From Mimachlamys varia (lineage: Eukaryota > Mollusca > Bivalvia > Pectinida > Pectinidae), in the NCBI GenBank assembly GCA_947623455.1, contig OX392538.1, forward strand, positions 23,373,001 to 23,437,000: a stretch of 64,000 bases of DNA, written 5' to 3'. Both the position numbers and the translations under genes were made by a program. Below, in pieces: positions 35,820 through 48,177 of this stretch. Under the pieces are notes generated by a model. That model was not told where the DNA came from and did not search any database. It saw nothing but the letters and a program-made list of their open reading frames with translations. How positions within the stretch are numbered: position 1 is the stretch's first letter; every line of letters begins with the position of its first letter.

Positions 35820-38334
35820 CTGAAATAAATAAAATCAATGTTTCTATCTAGAATATGTTTAACCTTACTCGTCTTCTATAAGCAATATAATATAGAGACT
35901 CTATGCTATTGTACTGATTAATGTATATCTTTTGCTTTCAACGTATCCATATTAGTCCATTTCCACCAAGAAACATTAAACCGAGTAAGAAAGACATTTA
36001 AGCAGAATTTCCTCCTCAAGATTAGCCATTTTAATCGCTAGTTTTAATGTCAGTGTGATATGAACTAACAATGTACAGGTATGTATCGAAAGTAAATTAT
36101 ATATTATATATTTTTTTGTTACGAATGGACATTGAGGTGAACATCACGAATGATTCGGCTTACTCTATTGGCGATTGGCCAATGGGGAAATTGGAAATAG
36201 TTTCCATTGTACCAGTCGGAAGTACGTGTGATGTTCATGTATTTCAAATCCTGTTAAGTTTATAAACAAAACTAAATATTTTAGCACAAACAGTTTTTCT
36301 AAAGAACGCATTATAACTTGTGAATAAACAAAAATAGATATAAAGAGATAGAGAATACCGAAATGTCAACATAAGCATAATCCAATCGATAGCATGCCTA
36401 CAATAGATCAATTCAATAAAATCAAGATATCTTAAATTTCAATTTTTCATTTAAGGATGTGCACCCCTGAGAAGTCAAAATTGTCCTGTATCAGACTTTG
36501 TTTCTCCTATACATTTTCGAATAAGGAATTTTCTAGGCACGACAGAAAATTCAGAGAAAATGATATGTCAGTGTGCTCGTTTTTGTGCTACGATCAGTCA
36601 AAGATACCAATATGACATAAGCGATTTTAAGTGATTTTGTAGTTTTGACCAATTGTGTGATACCTTGATACATTATCTTCGGAATTTGTAATCCGAAATG
36701 TATGAATGTTTGCAGGAACGACAAAAATAGTTTCTCTGATTTAATATTTTTACTCTGTTAAGAAATTTGAGTTACCCCTACCCCTTATCTTTTAAAGAGA
36801 AGATCCTCATTTTCTCACCAATTTTTGCAGATTTAACGCTTAATAAAAACCGTTCTGATATTAAACATTTTAAAATATTTAGCGGATGGAAAGAAAATGG
36901 GTTTTTCTTTTTGAAACCGTCCAAAAAATGGGGGATAAGTGTGCTTAGGTTTTTGTCCCTTTATTATTTGTGCTATTTTTCAGTTTCGGGTTCAAAAATA
37001 AAAACTTAATAAAAACAGTAACATTAACATATGAAACAAATTTTAAATTATATAATTATCCTCTGTATAGCATATTTCTATAAAATTTAACATTATAAAG
37101 CTGTACAGCAAAAATGAGCTTGCTATAATTAAAAATGGCTAAATACTAATGTTTTTAAGGGATCGATCTACCATCAAACAAGTGAAAATTTGACCTTCCA
37201 CGAAGAGCATAATATAGACAAATACGCGTTTTTAAATTGCCCGCCAAATTGGTATCTTATTTCAAATTCATTTAAAAAAATTCTACAAGCAACATACACT
37301 TATATTTTTGACATAATCGTTAGATGTATATATGCTATTACAAATTAATCATACCATCTTTAATATAACATAAAATCATAAAGGAGACTTGAACGTGACT
37401 GAAACCTCAAAAGAGTACATCCTTAAGCTGCCTTTTTTTCAGAAACTCCATGACAAAATGATGACAATATAATTGCCAATTAAGCGAAAATTCACAGCAT
37501 CTATAGCATAGACTATTTGATATATATCTGATACAGTCACAACGAAATAACGCGGAGAAGACACCTGTTCGATTACACATTGATTTGAAACGAAAATATC
37601 ATGAAAGCTTAATAATACAAAACTTACCAGAGGAAGCAACGGTTCCACACTTAATTGTAAATGGTTTAGCTTTGTTTGAATTATCCTCTTTATATACAGT
37701 TCACAGTTCATTGAAATAGTTGTATTAATATTGTATATTGCCTCCGGTTTGGCATCCATCTCTTTCGCCATTAGGTACCAAATGTAATTAATCGTATCTG
37801 ACCTAGCTTGAACAATTTCTCTAATTATTAGTTCCCAACCATCAATTATCAGACTATGTGCATGCTAAGCTCAGACCTTCTTAAAGGTGGTCTCTAAATA
37901 CATTATGGCAATTATTTAAGACCGATCCTAAATACGAACGTATTAATCGCAACCTAAGCGGTTAAGCAAGTTGCTCGTTCGGATAAGGATATTTTGGTTT
38001 AAAGTAGGAGAAAACGTGCATGATGATTTGGAGATGAATGCGTTTGAATATATTTATTTGAATAAAAGTGTAGCCTTTGGACGAATATTGTTGAGTTGAT
38101 TTGATCACGAATCTATAATTGGTAGATGTGAAAAATCGGAAAGCTTTTTTGTGATATATTCCGGCTGCTGACATACAAACCTAAGACACGGGGATTTGAG
38201 TACATGTAAATAAAGTATTTAAGCATCTTGTATCTATTTCGATTGAGACGGATGTCTCAGTGATATGTAAATGATTTCAGGATCACACGTTGATTTGTTC
38301 GTACATTTTGTAATCAAATATGATTTTCATAACC
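35820..38334. other. Upstream flank of Kunitz gene 2
   Basis: No gene recognised. Contains a small dispersed family A scrap at 36345-36400 (GAGAATACCGAAATGTCAAC) and the large TTAA-flanked element at 36455-37422. The 110-codon minus-strand ORF at 37439-37771 has no recognisable domain. Confidence 0.45.
36455..37422. mobile_element. TTAA-flanked non-autonomous element, 968 bp
   Basis: TTAA at 36451-36454 and 37423-37426 flank a unit that starts GGATGTGCACCCCTGAGAAG and ends CCTCAAAAGAGTACATCC, an imperfect inverted repeat of about 17 bp. The right 270 bp match the right half of the 290-bp element at 33611-33900 (for instance GAGACTTGAACGTGACTGA), so both belong to one family. The 80-codon ORF at 36767-37009 is not recognisable as a transposase. 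Confidence 0.72.
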
Positions 38335-38520
38335 AATATATCTCTAAGAGACGTATGAATTGGACGTTATTTAAATAAATATTTGAAATGACAGGCGTAT
38401 TTGTGAGGGTGACCTCGATAGAGACAGTAAACAATAATTGATGTGATGACCTTGGCTGTTTGGCAGGTAGACAGCTGTTTGTGTGGTAACAGGTGCTCTC
38501 GTTGTGGTCAGTAGCGGATA
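38335..38520 (-). repeat. Inverted duplicate block upstream of Kunitz 2
   Basis: The reverse complement of this block aligns with 40900-41100: both contain CAGCACCTGTTACCA-like, AAACAGCTGTCTACCTGCC, GTCATCACATCAATTA and CGTCCAATTCATA segments in order. A third, partial copy lies at about 46165-46260. Each sits 1.8 to 3.2 kb upstream of a Kunitz exon, in the matching orientation. Confidence 0.72.
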
Positions 38521-40899
38521 GTGTGTTAAAGGGAAAATAAATAGTCAAATTAATACAGTATATCTGGTTGTTTTACTTTTTATATGTTCGCGACAAATCG
38601 CAAATTACATAATATAGCAAAAATTGGTTTCATTATACAGTATGAAGGTACAGTGCAAGATGGAATAATTAGGTGCAAAATGTTGGTCATCAAAAAAGGA
38701 TTCAGCGACACAGGTACTTTATGTATCTGCAAACGTTCTTTACATACCTACATGTATGTAATCCGTGTAACGTTAGTGGCCCTACAACTACACATTGTCG
38801 TTTCAATATATCCTTCGCGATACACATTTGATGAAATAACTGAGGTTTTCAACTAATACAATTGTTCAGTACTCATTAGTTTGTGTGGTATATGATATTT
38901 ACACTTAAATTGCTAATTGTAACTTGATCACGGCAAATTTTGAAATGCACTGAATATAAAACCTGTGATTTAATAGGGAAAAACCTGAAGTTTAGCATAC
39001 GCTAAAACCCCAGATATACGGTATATCATACAGAATAAGCGAATCAGAGCAAGGGAGACAACCATTACAAAATTGTCATCGTTAATTATAATTCTTGTCG
39101 GACGTTTCTTTTAATCATTTAGTGAATGTTATTAACAAAATACATGAATTTCTATAATACATGCAGTTTATTATCTGCCATATATGTAAAAGAGGTAAAT
39201 ATTTTAATGCCTCGGCTAGGAGTCGAACCCGGAACCTCTGGCTACTAGTCTTACGCTCAACCGATCGAGCTAAAGAGAAGATTTCCCTAGCCGAGCGGTA
39301 TATTGCAGCAAGTATTTACCAGGGTTACAAATAACTGAACAAATAAGAATTACAAGTGTATATAGTAAGTATCCAAACAATAATGTAAAATCCTATAAAC
39401 TGTAAATGTGTTTGTATTTTTGATCCATGATTTATAAGTTGATAATGACACATGTACAAATGTTGACAATAAAACCTTCTAAGATAGCTTATATGTGTAT
39501 CTTCGAAGATTAATTGTGTACGTTGATTAACATTGCTGCAATCCTAAGTTTGTAGTTAGACAAACCATTAAATATGACTGTACCATATATATTCTACACG
39601 TATTCCATACATTTGGATTCGTCAATGAGCAACATTCGGTTACAAGTGTCATTAATCTACAAATTGGTAAAATCCTCAACTACATACTTGTTTGAATGTA
39701 ATATCAACAACACTCATTAATGCATGTCGACCAAATAAAGGGAGATGATTTATATATAGTGTAACGGTTAAACTTGCTGTCAAATCTCTATTCACTGCGG
39801 ATTTAATGTACTCTGTGCTTATTGGTGTTATAATTGAATAAAATATTGTTGAAACCAAACTAGATATATCTTAATTTAAAGTTAAAAAATAGGAACTTCT
39901 ACATGTAACTAGAATATACGAAGCTTGTACAATGACTATTACACAAATACATAGACAGTTTTAAAAATAACCAGATCACTGGGGCTGACATCTACTTAAA
40001 AATAGCCTTCCGGGCCAAATACACGTCAATCATTTCCGCATTCCTAGTTGGTACCACAATGCAAGACATTTATAAACCTAAGTAGAAGTGTACAGTAAAA
40101 AAGACATGATTCTAAAAACAGCGCTCCTATCTTAGAGCACGAGACTTATGTCTTAGTTCTCATTTTGAGACCATGACATTTACTTGGATTTGACCTGGAT
40201 TTACATGTCTTTTCAAATGATTTGACAGCATCAACATTTACTTTGTTGTTTTCCAAGAGGCATGAAAAACAAGTCATACCAAAAGTTTGAATGCCGTTTA
40301 CTTTTGAATCAAAACGGAACAAAAATGGTTTTCAGCATTTGATTCGAATTGATATATATATTGCTATGACAATTATTCTATTCAAGGGAAACAAGTGTAC
40401 ATGTATATAACAATCGTTCAATTGCTCCACATGGCACCAATAGCAGACGTGGTTTTGAACGCTTTTGAAAGCAGTATGCCCTGGTTATGTGTATGTAAAT
40501 GAATGAAGTTAAAGCTAGATCATAACCAGACTGTCAATGACTTCCTTTACTGTGTAAAGTTTAAATTATACATTGCATATTAATAGCTAAGGCAAGTCAT
40601 ACTACGACCACTACCGCACCAAGTAGTAATTAAGGAAAGTTCACATAACATTGTAAAGCAAATGAAGTTTATATTTCATATAAAGCAAACATTTCCTTAA
40701 AATATTAATCAAATACATGTACATATTTTGTGTTGATTTTCATATGCTTTCAATGATGCTCTGAAAACACTTTTTTAAAACTGATGAATTGAAATCGATG
40801 CTTATACTAATCAGTATATATCTATACCAGCTGATCGTATGTAACAAAGATATAACAGTATGCGTGATATATTAATTTAATTAATTTAATTCCCCTTGG
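38521..40899. other. Spacer between inverted Kunitz flanks
   Basis: About 2.4 kb at the centre of the inverted arrangement. Apart from the tRNA-like repeat at 39205-39300 nothing was recognised; the 90-codon ORF at 38584-38856 has no domain. Confidence 0.4.
39205..39300 (-). repeat. tRNA-like SINE or tRNA pseudogene
   Basis: On the minus strand TTAGCTCGATCGGTTGAGCG matches a tRNA D-arm and A box, and GGTTCCGGGTTCGACTCC matches the T-arm and B box. Flanking CTCGGCTAGG and CCTAGCCGAG are complementary. The acceptor and T stems do not pair properly in a strict cloverleaf and no clear anticodon stem forms, so a tRNA-derived SINE head is more likely than a working tRNA. Confidence 0.55.
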
Positions 40900-41100
40900 C
40901 CATTCTGACCTCTACTGACCACAATAACAGCACCTGTTACCATATAAACAGCTGTCTACCTGCCTAAATTCCTGTCAATGTCATCACATCAATTAATGTG
41001 TATTACAGTTATCAAGGTCAACCTTACAATTTGTCAAATACGCTTGTCATTTCAAGAAGTCATGTAAATAGCGTCCAATTCATATCTCTCTAATAAATGT
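40900..41100 (+). repeat. Inverted duplicate block upstream of broken Kunitz 3
   Basis: Plus-strand partner of 38335-38520, roughly 80 percent alike by eye, lying about 1.7 kb before the Kunitz 3 remnant. Confidence 0.7.
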
Positions 41101-41269
41101 ATACGTTATAAGAATCATATGTTACATATAAAATGTATAATATGATGAATGTAAAATGACTCATTTTTCCCTCACAACATCGTCATGTTAAAGTAAAGGA
41201 CATTTATTTGTACATGTACTGTAAATAAATGATCGAAACAGATGCAGAGCGTTATCTTATCAGGTCCGT

Positions 41270-41670
41270 CTCTCCTGATAAACGAAAATGTCTTCTTCTT
41301 CACCGACAACACCCGCAATGTAAATCTGGATCACATTCAAGTAAATATCACATCCTCAAAGTGAGAACCGGGGCATCATTCACAATCACAACAAATATAA
41401 TGTGCTCGTAGTCGTTTTAAGTCGTTTTTCAACTTGCACTCGAATCCCTGTGCCGGAAGTTTGCCCGTCAGCAGCAGACATACATTACAACAATCTTGAT
41501 ATTTAGAGCAAACCCTTGAATGAAAAAAAAAACAACTGTGACATGTACTGTATACATGTGAAGGTTGAGGCAGCAGGGATGTTACTTTGAAGAAATGGGA
41601 AAATCTAGATCGTCACGTTTATAGGATAGCTTAGTAATAAATGTTCGCCATAGGTTAAGTAAAGATCTTC
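41270..41670 (+). repeat. Dispersed repeat family A with extended 3' part
   Basis: TCTTCTTCTTCACCGACAACA and CCTCAAAGTGAGAACCGGGG mark the core; ACTCGAATCCCTGTGCCGGAA then marks the tail. Homology with 50800-51290 continues beyond the usual end through GGATAGCTTAGTAATAAATG, suggesting that these two stretches were duplicated together with the Kunitz genes. Confidence 0.6.
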
Positions 41671-42689
41671 AATTCATAGATTTCAGAAACGTGACATAAA
41701 TAATTTATTGGTTGTGTAAATAAATTTAAACATAAATTATGCTTTCCAACCCGAAGAAAATGTTAAAAACATTCGCAAATAAGTTTGGAGTCGTTGTTTT
41801 AACAAAAATAATATATTTTCACAACATATCAGGCGATCTTAAGAGCATTATTTTCACTGTTTCGCTATGTCTTTTATTTACTATATATAAGCAGGCTTTG
41901 GACTATTTAACACTTGCCTCAGCTAGAGTGGTACAATGCAAACTTTTTCAAATTTTCCCATTTACAAAGTCTGTTAACATTGTATTTATTTTCTATTCAG
42001 GCTTGTACATTTCTAATTGACATCTAAATCACGCATATTTTAAACTATTTCTGACAATAAGACTGGTGGTGTTTGATTACTTTCATATCAGCCTTTCAAA
42101 TCGCTATCATGATAAAAATATCTGTCTTACTCAATTAAATATTTCCTCATGATTATAGTATTGGGAATAGGGTTTATCTCAAAGCTGAACATTGAACATT
42201 GTAAAAACCCTTAAAACAGTTCCTATACAATTGGTGTATCTAATTAGCGAACAAACAAAGTGTTTACTTATCAGCGGAAGGAATTGTTAAAATCGACTGT
42301 TTAAAAGTGATGTTGGCCCGCGGTGAGGTTACGTCGTATAAAATGACGTCACGTCTTACCATTCCATCGTGCCGTTAGGCAAACACAACATAGCGGAGGC
42401 AACTAGCACCATGTTTGCTGCGACTTTAGGGTAAGAAATTAAGCTTATACTATATGAATGCAATAGCAAACACAAAAAATGTCGTTAGAACAACGGAGGC
42501 CATGTTCAATGAAAACTGTGAAACAAACGTGTCCTCTCTTTCTGTTTTTAAACAGCAGACTCCCGATTGATTTTGTGACCAATTACGAAAATTCTTTGGG
42601 ACAGCAAGAAAAAAGGAACTATGTATGCTAAGAGGTTCACAGGGATGGATTACAAAACCGAGGTATAACAAAACAGTTATCTACTGGAA
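41671..42689. other. Flank upstream of broken Kunitz 3
   Basis: No confident gene. It holds a TATA plus CRE promoter-like site at 42337 (listed separately). The 93-codon ORF at 41739-42020 shows no recognised domain. Confidence 0.4.
42337..42430 (+). promoter_or_regulatory. Candidate promoter: TATA box joined to a CRE, with short first exon
   Basis: TATAAAA (42337-42343) is followed directly by the palindromic CRE TGACGTCA (42344-42351). Sixty bases later ACCATGTTTGCTGCG (ATG at 42411) has a good start context, and TTTAGG before GTAAGA at 42430-42431 looks like a splice donor, so a seven-codon first coding exon is possible. No downstream exon could be assigned; the broken Kunitz 3 at 42690 is the nearest candidate but is decayed. 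Confidence 0.35.
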
Positions 42690-42853
42690 TTTCCGTCGAT
42701 CATCCGTCGATCATGGGACAACATGAACGGATGAACGGGTCTACTACGATCACGCTGCGAGAAAATGCAAATCTTTCAACTACCGTGGCTGTGGAGGGAA
42801 TAGTGGAATAAAGATTAAAGTCTCATTGCGACTGACGTAAAGACTGTTCCTAA
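42690..42853 (+). pseudogene. Kunitz 3: broken Kunitz exon
   Basis: VYYDHAARKCKSFNYRGCGGN, encoded from about 42742, is nearly the same as the middle of Kunitz 2 and 4. The 5' part is scrambled: CCGTCGATCATGGGACAAC survives but the first two cysteines are not in frame and CGTCGATCAT is repeated. Downstream an insertion shifts the frame; in another frame FKSHCD then a TGA, then RKDCS and TAA remain at the end. Two inactivating changes at least, so this is a pseudogene of the Kunitz 2/4 type in inverted orientation to Kunitz 2. Confidence 0.8.
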
Positions 42854-43290
42854 AAGGAAAAGTATATGGACGCGTTTTGTATCACACTTGTTTCATATTT
42901 GACAAAATAGTGTAGATACCCTTTTCGATATAGCATATTTTCGGCACACATCTTGTTTATAACATTGCATCACCAACAACTCATTTATAACCGACAGGTT
43001 ATTTTCATTTGTATCTTAGGTATGGTTTGGCTATGTTTATAAACCTTACACTTAAGCTTTTCCAATACTGCCCAGTAAATGTTAACAAGAAGTACAATAT
43101 ACGTTTACACATCAACAACAATTTTCTGAACTTTGTTAAGTTTAGTGGGTTTATTAAATAAATTATTATATCGCATGGAATAAAGCAGGATATTTCGTTT
43201 TAATTTTTCTGTTTTTCTAATTACGTTTTGGTGTTATAGTGGTCACGGCTAAATACCAATACAGTACGCCATTTCCGGGATAAAACTTTC

Positions 43291-43690
43291 AATCGGTTTA
43301 TTCAAGTGACTTCCATCACCACGTGACTTTATTTAGGGCACTTTGAAAACAAAATGGCGGCCTAATATAAATTTTCAATGACGGTAAGCGAAGTAAAGTT
43401 TTTTTGTCGAAAGAGGGCTCACAACTTCAAATAAAATAAATGTGACGTCAGTAAAATTTGCTCAGAACACTGATGAACGGAATTTATCTTGTATTGAGAA
43501 ATACGATTGCAATCCACAGTGCTCATAATCCGGTGTTCTCTTTGCTATTGAGAACGATCTGAACGTTACATTTTGCCAGATTGTTGTTTTTACGACTGAC
43601 ATTTACATTGTACACATTTAGGTACAACACACTTAGTTTTATCGTGAAGAGCCTTAATTTTTTCTCGGTCACATAAACAAACCACCGATT
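43291..43690. mobile_element. Inverted-repeat DNA element, broken copy
   Basis: About 400 bp related to the element at 60311-60760: it starts AATCGGTTTATTCAAGTGAC, has TTTAGGGCACTTTGAAAAC then AAAATGGCGGCC, and ends AACAAACCACCGATT. The internal ORF of the sister copy is broken here, with TAA directly after ATGGCGGCC. Related SAP-like codons (ATGACGGTAAGCGAAGTAAAG) survive downstream. Confidence 0.65.
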
Positions 43691-45649
43691 TCTAACTCCG
43701 CGTCAAAAGAAGTATCTCAGAAACGGCGTATTGACTGCCGACAGCTATATATGGCCAGCCCAAACAATGCATAAGATTTCACATTGTCCACAACTTCATA
43801 TCACTTGACCACACAAAGTTTAGTGCACTAAGTGTTTGACCCTTTGAACAGTGCCGACATTGGTGATTACATAACCAAATTAAAATAGCTACAGAAAGTC
43901 GAAGTAGTGCGATGCACTGAAGCTGCTCAACCGTTCCGTAAATGTCCAGTCCTCAACATTTCCACTTCATAAATTCGAACCCATCGAATCACACAATACT
44001 GTATCTATAAGGTGACCAAACTGCAAAAGAAAAAAATAACCCTTAGCAGCAACATTTCAACACAATACTGGGAAAGGTTTAAGGGAATATCTTTTGTTAA
44101 ATCATGACGACTAAAGTACTCCTAAATTCTCAATAAATTATTCTGTCTTACCCTATCGTCATGTATATTGAAAAGGAAGTACGATTTGCAGTGACACCTA
44201 TAATCGGTTCCCGGACAAAGCCCGAGCTTCCAGCTTCCTATACAAAGGAGTTTGTGCCCTGTACGTTTCACTCTATGAAAAATGCGAAGCAACTCCAATA
44301 CAAAATTGCATACACACATCTAAATTCAACTCAACTCAACACCGAAACAAATCTTGTGTTTTCTTGACGTCGACAGAACACATTCTGTCTAAGATAACTG
44401 CACCAAACAAAAGTAATCTTTCTTCAATAAACACATCTTTTTGATACAAATAGATAAAATTGTTTCAGAAAGATTGTTTTTTTTTGTGACCATCACAAAC
44501 TACACAGCTTACTCAATTGTCAATAGGCAAATGTGAATTTCGGAACTCTGTTTTATTGTACCAGTCTGGGGCAAGTGTGAGGTAGTCCAAAGTCTGCTTA
44601 CTGCTTAAATGTAGTAAATAGAAGACATAGCAAAAAAAATAGCAAACACGTTTCTCTAAAAGACGACATAACACACACATGTGCTGCAACTTTTCAATTT
44701 TGTAAAAATACAGTATGCCGAAAAAATCGTATAATATGTTGTGAAGAATGTTCTTTTTTAAGAGTATTCAATGACTCTAAACTCATTGCGAATGTTTGTT
44801 AACATTTTTGTCAAGTTGGAAAGTCTAATCAAGTATGAGAATACACACGATTAGTAGATTGTAATTAAGAAAAAAATACTTGTATGTAAAATTGACCAAA
44901 AGTTAACATTGTACATTTTCGAAATGTTTATCCAGTTATTGGCGTTGACCATTTTCTATGCTGTAATTTAACTAGAAATTATTAGATATTATCTTTCATT
45001 TTGTATCACTTAAAACTATTGCTTTGGGCCTTGTGTAATGATTCGAATAACTATTCTGTTGTCATTGTGAATGTTTCATGTTACACGACAATCGTTATAA
45101 AGAACTTGGATCACTACAAAATAAATTAAAACTAAAAGGCAAGATTCAACAGTTAATATCGTGTGAGTCATGGCCTACGTGATGTTAGTTGTATCATCGT
45201 TTGGATGTAACTTACATGAAAGGCATTCCCAAGATTTACATTCAGCTAAGACCTTGTATTCAGCATGACCGTAAAATCCGCACAAAATACACATGTTAAT
45301 GTGTGACACGATGTTTCTCATACAAAAGCATAATCACTCTTATAGTAAGAAACATAAAATACATACTTATATTACCATAAGAAATAGCACCTGTATCTTT
45401 ATTGATTCACGATATTGGTGAGACGTGATGTATCACTGAAATGTTAAGTAAGTTCTCTTCCACTCAGAACTTCATTAATTCTTTTAATTTACTCTATATT
45501 AGTGTATACTGTGTCGATTTGTATTTCTTAACTATATAAGCATTGATATATATTTGATTTATTTAGTGCATTAAGCATCTCTATAAAAACACCAGTGAGA
45601 TATGCAGATGTTCAACATTAATAACTTCAGTTGTTCTGGTAAAAAAAAC

Positions 45650-45745
45650 GGAGAATACCGAAGCGCAAACAAAACCATAATCTGAACTCGAACTTGATTA
45701 AACTGGAGGCAACATATTTACAAAGAAAACAAAATGACATGGAAA
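45650..45745 (+). repeat. Dispersed repeat family A, 5' fragment
   Basis: GGAGAATACCGAAGCGCAAAC, AACCATAATCTGAACTCGAAC and later ACATGGAAACC match the 5' third of the family; it stops before the core. Confidence 0.6.
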
Positions 45746-47109
45746 CCTTCAAGCTTCAAGTTTTGCCGAAACTTACGTATATTGGCCCTTTAATTGCTAC
45801 GTGTAAGTTTACTTTTACAATTTTCTGTCGCAGATATAGCGCTACATCGCTAATGTTACTGTTTACGCTATGTGAATTTAAAAAAAAGTTTCTTGTATCT
45901 TGTTTCATAATATACAGAAATACCTAATATTACAAATATTGAATATTTGATAGCTTACTTATTATAACTGTATACGTAATCATTGAAAGAATATACTGTA
46001 AGAAGGGATTAATATAAGCTTGCCTGTTGTCCAATCATTCTGTTTACTATAAAACGTATTGAAATGGGAAAACAAAATATAATATTCAGTTCATTATTTT
46101 ATAATAAGACGCGACTTTTGCTACTCATGATCCTAAGTGAAGATAGCCAGCTTTTATACAAATGATAATCATTGTTCTTCACCACAACGACTGCATCTGT
46201 TACCATATAAACAGCTGCAGTAATTCATTTCTGTGTATAACATTTATGAAGGTCACCCATAAAGAAAGGCAATACACAGTAATGATATAAACATTTAAAC
46301 AAAGTTAAATATAATCTTAAAGGCCCAATATACGTAACATTCGGCAAAACGTGAAGAGAAAATCAAGCCTTCTCACTTATTATATTTATAAATTTAGTTA
46401 AGATCAACTGATATCAGCAATATTCAAGATGAAATCTTACGCGGTTACTGTCACAGCAGTAATTGAAACTCGGTATTTGTAAACACGCGTCCATTCTGAA
46501 CTTTCTTCTAACTTCGGCTTGTTGTTGAAGTGGGCCACACCTGAATTATTTTCAATTCTTTGGATTTTTTTCTGTCAAGAGTTTTCTTGTTAGTTACGGC
46601 CCAGGTTTATTCGTTTTAAACTTATTTTTGCATGGTTATCAACTGATTTCTTTTGCATAATTTTTCAGAATCCCGAAAGAATTCCTGAGGTTACGTATAT
46701 TGAGCGAAGTATCCTGAACTTGAACCGGTAATTCTAGCTGATATGAGAATTTATTATCAGATAACATGATTCCGTTTCACAATATCTTAATGCTAAACTA
46801 TATGTATTAAATTACAGAAGAATGTATATGGGAATATATGATAATCATATTAATAAAAATATATCATAAAGAAGCTAATTCATTGAAAAATCGATGGATC
46901 TTTTACTATTTGAATGTTAGTTATCGACTGTTGAAAAACAAATTAACAACACAAGGATTCGAGAGATGCAGGTTGATCAGAACTAGGAGAAAGTGTTTTG
47001 GTCGCCATCTTTGTCTCATTGCAAAAAAATATTCTGTTTATTTAAGTGAAATGAAGATATACGTTTTGAGTATGCTTATTAGTGAGTTTACTCGGATCTA
47101 ATTTTGAGG

Positions 47110-47330
47110 ACTAGATGTTTATTTGGGTGTAACAAAGATCTTACCAGGCGGGTGTCGTCGATGATGCAGAAAACGCTTACTCTTCCGGAACACATGATCT
47201 TATTCTATTATACTTTAACAAGGGTCACCATGTCAATATTTCCTTTGTTTATATTTTGCCCCTAGCTTAATTGATTTTCAGTTCGGGTTATGATTTGGTT
47301 GACGCTTCGGTATTCTCTAAAAAATATAAA
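47110..47330 (-). repeat. Dispersed repeat family A, inverted copy
   Basis: GGGTGTCGTCGATGATGCAGA, CTTACTCTTCCGGAAC, ATATTTTGCCCCTAGCTTAA and GGTTGACGCTTCGGTATTCTC give the reverse complement of the 5' half of the family in order. Confidence 0.68.
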
Positions 47331-47641
47331 TGAGAACTATATTCTAAAATGAAAATAACAACTAATTTACATACAGCAGCTCTATTATATCTATTGAGTA
47401 TGGAAATATAATCTTATCTATTTAAATTAATTAATTCGTAAGTATTCGATTAATAATTCTAGACGTGCTAGAAGGCGCAGAGTGAAGACCGCGAAATCCG
47501 CACTTGATTGATATGTATGAAATTGCGTTATCTAATCCGAAAGATTAATGTTGGCTGCACAATTAAGCATCCAATGGCTAAACAAGTGTCTGATTTACCC
47601 GCGGCATGACATATAATTGATAGAGTCAATTGAAAGGGGTT

Positions 47642-47708
47642 TATATAAACAGGAGAAATTTTAATAACGTTAATTCATTTTACAGGTTTAGAATCATTGC
47701 AACTTCAG
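47642..47708 (+). promoter_or_regulatory. Candidate promoter and untranslated first exon of Kunitz 4
   Basis: TATATAAA (47642-47649) is followed 60 bp later by AACTTCAG|GTAAGT, a consensus donor. A matching acceptor, TACTACAG at 48155-48162, lies 15 bp before the Kunitz 4 start codon. This fits a non-coding first exon of about 40 bp. Transcript data would be needed to confirm it. Confidence 0.5.
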
Positions 47709-48177
47709 GTAAGTTATTTACTATACCATTTTTGTGACAAACACTAGTTGTTTTGCCGTATGTATTCCATCACTTTTAAATTCTATCTGATTATTAATCA
47801 ACGACGATGTATAAATGTTCACTATGACAGAACTCTACATGTTTTCCGTGTAGCAATCGTTGTGTGTTGACCATTTAATAAAGTTAGAAATATGGTCGAA
47901 TCAGTTCATTCAGCTTAAACCGTAACCCATAGATTAACTATGTCGTTGAATATTTTGTATTTAATTTGAAACTTGTAATATTCATACTATCTTATGTATA
48001 GTATTTAGATACTGTTACAAGTGGTATTGAAAAAGATCTCACCTTCAAATCAGGACATGATTTACACCTCTGTTTACAAAATAATACGACTGCAAATTAT
48101 ATACAACAAGCATACTTTACATAAACGATGACAATATCTTAGTACTGTTTTCAATACTACAGTGAGAACTTTTCAAG

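Larger units (their letters stand above)
42854..47641. other. Intergenic between Kunitz 3 and 4
   Basis: No gene recognised. Contains the inverted-repeat element at 43291-43690, dispersed family A fragments at 45650-45745 (plus) and 47110-47330 (minus), a block at 45190-45320 repeated at 50340-50470, and a partial copy of the Kunitz upstream block at 46165-46260. Confidence 0.45.

Noticed and set aside
39205..39300. Functional tRNA gene
   Set aside because: A and B boxes are present but acceptor, T and anticodon stems do not pair as a cloverleaf; better explained as a SINE head.
42450..42500. Minus-strand signal-peptide-like MASVVLTTFFVFAIAF as exon 1 of Kunitz 2
   Set aside because: The frame ends within 17 codons without a consensus donor in the needed phase, and it is 6.6 kb away; kept only as a weak possibility.
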